DNA of 20,040 nt, from positions 1 through 20,040 of the forward strand of contig WJIN01000002.1 of assembly GCA_014730295.1 (NCBI GenBank), written 5' to 3'. Below the pieces are notes generated by a model. The model did not search any database. It had not been told where the DNA came from and worked only from the letters and a program-made list of their open reading frames with translations. This stretch comes from Promethearchaeota archaeon (GTDB taxonomy: Archaea; Asgardarchaeota; Lokiarchaeia; Sigynarchaeales; SOKP01). Every line of letters begins with the position of its first letter. Positions within the stretch are counted from its first letter, which is position 1. The translations under genes and the position numbers were made by a program. This document shows, in pieces, positions 15,064-20,040 of the stretch.

Positions 15064-16809
15064 ATGGATAAAATTCACCCTTCGATAAAAGAGTTGAAAG
15101 ACATTGAATTAGCACGATATTTCCAGAAAATAATGGAGCATGCAAATGAAGGGTATATTTTAGTCAATAAAAAAAGGGAAATACTTTTTGCCAACCTTTA
15201 TATTCTCCGATTAACGCTTTATGAAAAAGATACCCTTTACGAGATGAAATTAGAAGATCTTATCCATCCAGACAAACGGAAAAAAATAAAATGGGGTTTC
15301 AGTAGTTTAATCGACGGTATTACAGATGAATTTAATAAAGAAACCACGTTGATTAACAAGAATTATAAGCATATTCCCATCGAGCTGAAAATCAATGAAA
15401 TCAATTGGAACGATACAATTCTATATTTAATTACTATAAGAGATGTTTCCAAATACAAAAAAATTGAAGAAGATCTCAGAATTAAATTAGAAACGATCCT
15501 TTCTCCTGAATATAAAACCACCGGTGAAGAACTGGGAAAAATCATTGATAAACCAAAATTACAATCCATTATGGATGATTTTTATGATCTGACCCATATT
15601 GGGATTGCCATTAATGATATGAAAGGAAATGTCTTGATCTCTACGGGTTGGCAAGATATCTGTACCAAATTCCATCGTATCCACCCAGAAACTAGAAAGA
15701 ATTGTGTAGAAAGTGACACGCATTTAGTAGAAAATGTAGAACCAGGGGAATATATGATTTATAAATGCAAAAATAATATGTGGGATATAGCTACACCCCT
15801 CATAGCAGGCGGAAAACGATTAGGTACCCTCTTCCTTGGTCAATTCTTTTTCAAAGAAGAAGAGATAGATTATGAATTTTTTGAAAAACAAGCAGAACGA
15901 TACGGATTCGATAAAGAAGAATATTTAGAAGCATTAGATGATGTGCCTAGATGGAATAGAGAGACCGTGGATACTGTTATGCATTTTTATACCAAGTTTG
16001 CCTCATTAATTTCCCAATTAAGCTATAGTAATTTAAAACTGGCAAATTTGCTTGAGAATTATCGAAGAGTGGAGGAAAGGCTTCGAGAAAAGACATATCA
16101 AGCTGAAACTGCCCGAGAACAGTCAGATCTTTACAGAGATTTATTAGCTCATGATATTGCGAATGTCCTCACTAATATCAAATCATCGGTGAGTCTTCTG
16201 GAAATGAAAGAAAAGGAAGATTTTCAAATTGAAAGCACCGAAGAGCTTCTTGAAATAATTCGTAATCAAATCGATAAAGGTTCGAACCTCATATCAAAAG
16301 TCCGGAAATTAGCGGAATTTGAAGATCAAGAACATATTATACAGAATATAGATTTACGAGGACAATTAAAGACTGCCGTAAGCAATGTCGAGACCCAATT
16401 CAAAGATCATAAATTGGTTATTAAAACTGACATTCCAGATAATGGTCTCAGAGTAAGAGCGGGTAAATTACTACTAGATGCCTTTGAGAATATTCTAATC
16501 AACGGGATTATTCATAATGAAAATGATATAAAAAAATTATGGATTAGAGTTTCAAAGATACAAGATAAAGATAAAAAGTATGTAAAAATAGAGTTTATTG
16601 ATAATGGAATTGGCATTTCTGACGAAAGAAAGAAATCGATTTTTTTAAGAAAATATACACAAAACAAAAGTAAAACGGGGATGGGGATCGGGTTGTCTTT
16701 GGTTAAAAAGATAATTAATGAGTATAAAGGGGAAATTTCAGTTCAAAATCGTGTAGAAGGCGAATATCAGAAAGGAACGAATTTTATTATACTTCTTGAG
16801 CAAGTTTAA
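15064..16809 (+). CDS. Soluble sensor histidine kinase, PAS-PocR-HisKA-HATPase
   Basis: A 581-residue sensor kinase without membrane spans. A PAS domain occupies about 15-135 (MEHANEGYILVNKKREILFA ... LYLITIRDVSKYK). A PocR ligand-binding domain follows at about 160-325, with the typical CTKFHRIHPETRKNCVESD, YKCKNNMWDIATPLIAGGKR and LGTLFLGQFF; its C200, C214 and C235 are the family's conserved cysteines. A coiled linker leads to a HisKA-like helix with LLAHDIANVLTNI, H363 being the presumed phosphoacceptor. The ATP domain has N box ENILINGIIHN (475-485), G1 DNGIGIS (513-519) and G2 GMGIGLSLVKK (539-549). All kinase residues are present. No response regulator is adjacent. CATATATTA at about 15030-15038 is a likely TATA box, giving a nearly leaderless message. 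Confidence 0.9.
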   Translation: MDKIHPSIKELKDIELARYFQKIMEHANEGYILVNKKREILFANLYILRLTLYEKDTLYEMKLEDLIHPDKRKKIKWGFSSLIDGITDEFNKETTLINKNYKHIPIELKINEINWNDTILYLITIRDVSKYKKIEEDLRIKLETILSPEYKTTGEELGKIIDKPKLQSIMDDFYDLTHIGIAINDMKGNVLISTGWQDICTKFHRIHPETRKNCVESDTHLVENVEPGEYMIYKCKNNMWDIATPLIAGGKRLGTLFLGQFFFKEEEIDYEFFEKQAERYGFDKEEYLEALDDVPRWNRETVDTVMHFYTKFASLISQLSYSNLKLANLLENYRRVEERLREKTYQAETAREQSDLYRDLLAHDIANVLTNIKSSVSLLEMKEKEDFQIESTEELLEIIRNQIDKGSNLISKVRKLAEFEDQEHIIQNIDLRGQLKTAVSNVETQFKDHKLVIKTDIPDNGLRVRAGKLLLDAFENILINGIIHNENDIKKLWIRVSKIQDKDKKYVKIEFIDNGIGISDERKKSIFLRKYTQNKSKTGMGIGLSLVKKIINEYKGEISVQNRVEGEYQKGTNFIILLEQV

Positions 16810-16839
16810 GTTTCAATATAATGATTAGAGCCTTTCTTT

Positions 16840-17088
16840 CTAATATTTTACATCACTTTCATTCTTATTTAGTTTTTCTTTGAGGGCATTTTTTAATGAG
16901 TTTAAATCGGATACCAACTCGGAAAGGTCGCCCACACGGCTCTCAATTATGGAATCAATCTTTTTCTGTTTGTCATGAAGAGATTCTCGGTGTTTTTGAA
17001 GGATCTTTTTCCATAATCTTTCTCGCGCTTCCAGATCTTCATCTGGAATTGAGTGTAGTTCCTCGTAGAGTTTTTTTAATTCTTCCAA
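16840..17088 (-). CDS. Small charged coiled-coil protein
   Basis: An 82-residue, highly charged, nearly all-helical protein (EELKKLYEELHSIPDEDLEA, then RERLWKKILQKHRESLHDKQ). Leu/Ile heptads through SRVGDLSELVSDLNSLKNAL suggest a coiled coil. The start is TTG at 17088 with no strong ribosome site; TTTAAAAAG about 50 bases upstream may be a promoter. The opposite strand is also open here, but that reading is Cys/Pro/His-rich and shadow-like. The gene is convergent with the kinase gene, 30 bases apart. Function unknown. Confidence 0.55.
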   Translation of the reverse strand: MEELKKLYEELHSIPDEDLEARERLWKKILQKHRESLHDKQKKIDSIIESRVGDLSELVSDLNSLKNALKEKLNKNESDVKY

Positions 17089-17175
17089 AATTTAACACTT
17101 CAATAGTATCATTATGGTCCTAATTAAAATCTTTTTAAATTCTCTTAAATAATTTTTGATTATATCTTAAATTCT

Positions 17176-17199
17176 GATTAGTAGGAAGATTAGTAGGAA
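17176..17199. repeat. Perfect 12-base tandem duplication beside tRNA-Gly
   Basis: GATTAGTAGGAA occurs twice in tandem (17176-17187, 17188-17199), ending three bases before the tRNA-Gly 3' end. On the tRNA strand it reads as a pyrimidine-rich TTCCTACTAATC doublet. It could be part of termination or a simple slippage duplication. Confidence 0.6.
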
Positions 17200-17202
17200 A
17201 TA

Positions 17203-17273
17203 TGCGCCCGCCGGGATTCGAACCCGGGTCACGTGGATGGCAACCACGAATACTGCCACTATACTACGAGCGC
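17203..17273 (-). tRNA. tRNA-Gly(GCC)
   Basis: On the minus strand, acceptor GCGCTCG (17273-17267) pairs with CGGGCGC (17210-17204) with one G-T pair. The anticodon arm is CGTGG-TTGCCAT-CCACG, anticodon GCC, glycine. The T arm is CCGGG-TTCGAAT-CCCGG. The D arm GTAT-AGTGGCA-GTAT uses two G-T pairs. The discriminator is A (T at 17203 on +). CCA is not encoded, unlike the tRNA-Val in this window. There is no intron. Confidence 0.95.
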
Positions 17274-17545
17274 TTGGATAGGTTGTTTTCTTTCCTTACA
17301 ACTATTAATTCCAGATTGTTTTAGAGGGTTAAAATTCTTAGAATAATATTATAAGAATTTCCTACTCTGCTAATTTGTAAATAATCCAGATAAATATTGG
17401 AATTCATAAAGAAATTAAAATTTAATGGAACTAAGTTTATTGGGTCTTTATGGCTAAGCACCATTATTTGGAAATAGTTAAGTAAAAAAACAGCTAATAA
17501 GTCTTTAAAAAAATGGAGTAATGAAAGAAAAAAAAGATTGGAAAT

Positions 17546-18277
17546 TTATTGTTTTATTAGTAGGTTCTTTATAAACTCCGGCATAGTAAAACCAAGATAG
17601 AATGAAAATGCTCCAACAATTACGAAAAGTCTTGCGATTACTATAGTTAGCTCTGTTAATTCTGGAACGATGTCGATGAGAGTTCCTACCGTAAATGTTA
17701 TAAATGCGGTAAGCAAGAACCACCCTCTTAAGTTCAATTCTTTTTGTTCTGCTTTCAAAGAATCTCTGGCAAACAGAATTCCCGTTATCAAAAACAAGGC
17801 AATAGATATGATTAAATATATATCAACAAATAATGCCCACTCCACATAAAAAGGATTTTCTGTGGTACTGCCGATGAATGCAGGATTAACAAAAAACACT
17901 GTTAGGAATGCAATCTCAAAGATAATTGCTTCAGCGGAAACGACAGAAAGAATCAATTTTTGCTTCTCTTTGAAAATAAAGTCAGTAATAACGATAATCC
18001 AAGTAATATGAAGCGGTGCGATAAAGGCATTTGCGATAAAGAAATAAAAATCAGTTGGTAATGGTTCTCCAGTAAGGAGTATTAATAAGAAGCTAATCGC
18101 ATCGGGCCAATAGGGACTTACCAAGAAGATCCATGTGATTCCCACGAGAATATATTGTCGTTTCCGATATTGAACGTACTTTAGTATAATTATTAAACCA
18201 AGTATTAACGAAATGAGAACAAACGCAAAGGTAAATGAACCTTGGAGTAGTTGTAATGCATTTAATTCAATTGCCAA
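17546..18277 (-). CDS. Seven-helix membrane protein, function unknown
   Basis: About 243 residues with seven hydrophobic helices at roughly residues 11-33, 41-67, 77-102, 109-130, 145-167, 185-203 and 210-230. The layout recalls the seven-helix sensing modules fused to kinases in other prokaryotes, but here no output domain follows; the protein ends FIKNLLIKQ after helix 7. A GTG at 18286 is in frame, yet it lies inside AGGTGG, which fits better as the ribosome site for TTG at 18277 (AIELNALQLLQ), so I use the latter. WIFLVSPYWPDAISF in helix 2 and NAFIAPLHITWIIVITDFIF in helices 3-4 carry the polar residues. The family is not recognised, and a sensor role is only a possibility. The 17274-17545 gap shows nothing definite. 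Confidence 0.75.
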   Translation of the reverse strand: MAIELNALQLLQGSFTFAFVLISLILGLIIILKYVQYRKRQYILVGITWIFLVSPYWPDAISFLLILLTGEPLPTDFYFFIANAFIAPLHITWIIVITDFIFKEKQKLILSVVSAEAIIFEIAFLTVFFVNPAFIGSTTENPFYVEWALFVDIYLIISIALFLITGILFARDSLKAEQKELNLRGWFLLTAFITFTVGTLIDIVPELTELTIVIARLFVIVGAFSFYLGFTMPEFIKNLLIKQ

Positions 18278-18469
18278 AATATCCACCTAAAAGTCAAGTT
18301 ATTTTTAGTTAATACAATAGAAAGTAGAAATGACTTATTAATTCATCCTCTCAGAAGGATTGTTAACTCTTTTGTAAAACATATTAAGATATCAGGAAGT
18401 GCTAAAATAAATTAAGGAATAATGATTTAGACTCATCGTATTTTATATTCTAATCTACAGTAAAAAGGA

Positions 18470-19169
18470 TTATTTTGAAAAATAAGCAATCCAAAATTCT
18501 TGAAATCCATTAGAATGAGGGTTAATTTCATTCAATATCAAAGAAGTGTTTAACTGAACAACTATTTTTTTCTCTGTTGAGACTTTCATTGAAACACCGC
18601 GATTTTCTATGATTTTAGCGTGGGTTGAAATGAATTCTCCATTGTTTAGTAAAGATTTTTTTTGTGTTTTTCATAAATTTCTCTCTACGAAGATTAATTT
18701 TTCTCTTTTCAGATGAAATTTTTTGGGGGGGTTTTCCCACTAATTTAAGAAGGTTATTTCTTTGAGTCCGATATCCTTCATCCAGATTTAGAGGAGTCAT
18801 TTCTAAATAGGGTTTAGAACTTAATCCAATATTATCAGATTGATATTCTACCCCCCTCGATATCAGTTAATTTATATCTGCATTCTGCTAGTATGCTGTA
18901 GAATCCTTGATATCTATAAATTGAAATCCCTGAATTAATAGCAGGTAATATAACGGGGGAATTGACATCTACACCTCTATCAATGGCTTCCTCTATAAGG
19001 CATAATATCTTACGGAATCATCCAAGATAATCTCATTTCCATATCCAAAAATTGAGTTTTTAAGAAAATATTTCTTAATGTCTTTACGATTGAAATATCG
19101 CAAGATTTTTAGAGCAAGAAAAAAAGCATTTTGATATTTCGAGATATCAACAACATAAGACAGAATCAT
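18470..19169 (-). pseudogene. Frameshifted gene of unknown family, restores to 232 residues
   Basis: The 1 kb stretch 18278-19299 has no intact gene. On the minus strand, ATG at 19169 opens SYVVDISKYQNAFFLALKIL and IFGYGNEIILDD. A shift near 19010 leads to CLIEEAIDRGVDVNSPVILP and NSGISIYRYQGFYSILAECR. A shift in the six-base C run 18851-18856 leads to KPYLEMTPLNLDEGYRTQRN; one in the seven-base G run 18725-18731 leads to FHLKREKLIFVE; one in a GA repeat near 18680 leads to IYEKHKK; and one in the eight-base T run 18656-18663 leads to SLLNNGEFISTHAKIIENRG, ending EFWIAYFSK at TAA 18472-18470. Corrections of +1, -1, -1, -1, +1 give exactly 233 codons with the stop. The protein is soluble and of unrecognised family. 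No other gene is seen in 18278-18469 or 19170-19299. Confidence 0.65.
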
Positions 19170-19299
19170 ATAAAAATTGTATAGTAAATCTTAATGATAT
19201 TCTTTTCGATAATCTAAGCCTTAAAAATATAAAAATAAAAAAATTTCGAATCCCTTGGAAAGTCAATAAGGAGACAGAAAAAAAAATAGATAAAAATAA

Positions 19300-20040
19300 T
19301 TACTCAATGTTTTCTTCGTTGACTGGAGTCTGTTCTTCATATCGCATTTCGATATTGAATATTACCTCTACTTTATCTTCTATTGCAAGTTTCTTTGCGA
19401 ATTTCCTAACATAATTAGCACTTTTAATCCTAATGATTTCGTTTAGTATCAAACTAGGTATAGTCGTTAGAAAAAGCATTAACAATACAACAAACCACAC
19501 CAACAAAGATATAATTAGAATCGCCCTATCAACACTGATTAGAAAAGATTGGACCAAATCTACAATTACTAAAGCATATGTGATAAGGACACCAATCCCC
19601 GCGTAGCCCTTCAAGAGAGTATGAAACCATCCTCCCACTGAGCGTATTACATATGGCTCAGAAATAGATTTCACCTTTTTCTCATTGGAGTAAAGAATAC
19701 CCGAATTTTTTAAAAACCAGATTGAAGAGAAAAGAAACATTGTAATTCCGAATGAGATAGGTAATAACACAAATAATGAAAGAGACTTTTGTAAGCTCTC
19801 CCCCGCAATCGAACTGGTAATAGAGAGGAATTCGGAAGATAAGATAAAATTAATAAGATCGGGTGAGATCATCATAAAAGTTAGATTAATCGATAACATT
19901 ATTGGGAAAAAGCTTTTATAGAAAATGCTGATTGATTGAACCTCCTTCTTTTCTTGAATGGCATATATGAGATCTCCTCCGAAAATTTTTTTATGGATAT
20001 AGAGGAAAATGGGTGCTAAAATGTATCCGCCAATCATATA
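19300..20040 (-). CDS. Multi-pass membrane protein, 5' end probably beyond window (partial)
   Basis: At least 245 residues with hydrophobic segments at about 1-14, 42-58, 85-110, 145-165 and 170-195. An amphipathic, charged C-terminal tail follows, ending in acidic residues (YEEQTPVNEENIE). An ATG lies at 20037, but the frame stays open through the last bases of the window, and the protein would begin in the middle of a membrane helix (IGGYILAPIFLYIHKKIFGG). The true start is therefore probably outside. RIKSANYVRKFAKKLAIEDK near the end may be a basic amphipathic helix on the cytosolic face. Family and function not recognised. Confidence 0.7.
   Translation of the reverse strand, partial: YMIGGYILAPIFLYIHKKIFGGDLIYAIQEKKEVQSISIFYKSFFPIMLSINLTFMMISPDLINFILSSEFLSITSSIAGESLQKSLSLFVLLPISFGITMFLFSSIWFLKNSGILYSNEKKVKSISEPYVIRSVGGWFHTLLKGYAGIGVLITYALVIVDLVQSFLISVDRAILIISLLVWFVVLLMLFLTTIPSLILNEIIRIKSANYVRKFAKKLAIEDKVEVIFNIEMRYEEQTPVNEENIE

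Noticed and set aside
16896..17123. 75-residue plus-strand frame over the coiled-coil gene
   Set aside because: Composition is shadow-like (Pro, His, Cys scattered), while the minus strand gives a regular coiled coil.
17505..17723. 72-residue frame over the end of the seven-helix gene
   Set aside because: Overlaps out of frame with a clear membrane protein and has no start-site support.
18615..18800. 61-residue independent gene on the minus strand
   Set aside because: It is one segment of the 18470-19169 pseudogene; its last part runs out of frame past the G7 run.
1..20040. CRISPR arrays, insertion sequences or integrated phage
   Set aside because: No regularly spaced repeats, transposase or integrase motifs were found on either strand.

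Overview
The window looks like archaeal DNA, most probably from an Asgard (Promethearchaeota/Lokiarchaeia-like) genome. The reasons are strong A+T bias, a tRNA-Val with a small intron in its D-loop, an archaeal-type phosphoglycerate kinase, TATA-type promoters, AGGTGG-type ribosome sites, and several roadblock/LC7-like or otherwise unplaced proteins. The phylum is an inference. No mobile element, CRISPR array, rRNA or replication origin was seen.

Layout. 1-432: start of a multi-pass membrane protein running off the left edge (-). 692-3012: two glycosyltransferase genes (+), the first intact and the second a GT4 gene broken by four single-base slips. 3018-6460: an overlapping pair on -, an 884-residue GH20 hexosaminidase with a C-terminal beta-sandwich-like module, then larB. 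6623-7324 (-) and 7525-8745 (+): a winged-helix-like protein divergent from pgk. 9040-11161: two genes of unassigned function, the second with a probable roadblock/profilin-like fold, behind a promoter carrying three copies of AGATCAA; a convergent roadblock-like gene follows at 11177-11641. 11678-11948: remnant of an alpha/beta-hydrolase. 12204-12308: intron-containing tRNA-Val(GAC), then a four-helix membrane protein. 12948-14829: tandem zinc-ribbon paralogues. 15064-16809: a soluble PAS-PocR histidine kinase. 16840-17273 (-): a small coiled-coil protein and tRNA-Gly(GCC). 17546-18277 (-): a seven-helix membrane protein. 18470-19169 (-): an unlisted pseudogene that restores to a full-length 232-residue protein. 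19300-20040 (-): a membrane protein cut by the right edge.

How the parts may work together. The left third suggests glycan assembly and turnover (two glycosyltransferases, one GH20 enzyme), with larB attached to the GH20 transcription unit. The middle is accessory: roadblock-like proteins, zinc-ribbon paralogues and a one-protein sensor with no response regulator in view. Three decayed genes lie among intact ones, and most of their lesions are single-base slips in homopolymers or short repeats. The best candidates for undescribed biology are the 9040-11641 roadblock-associated cluster with its putative operator, and the zinc-ribbon pair.
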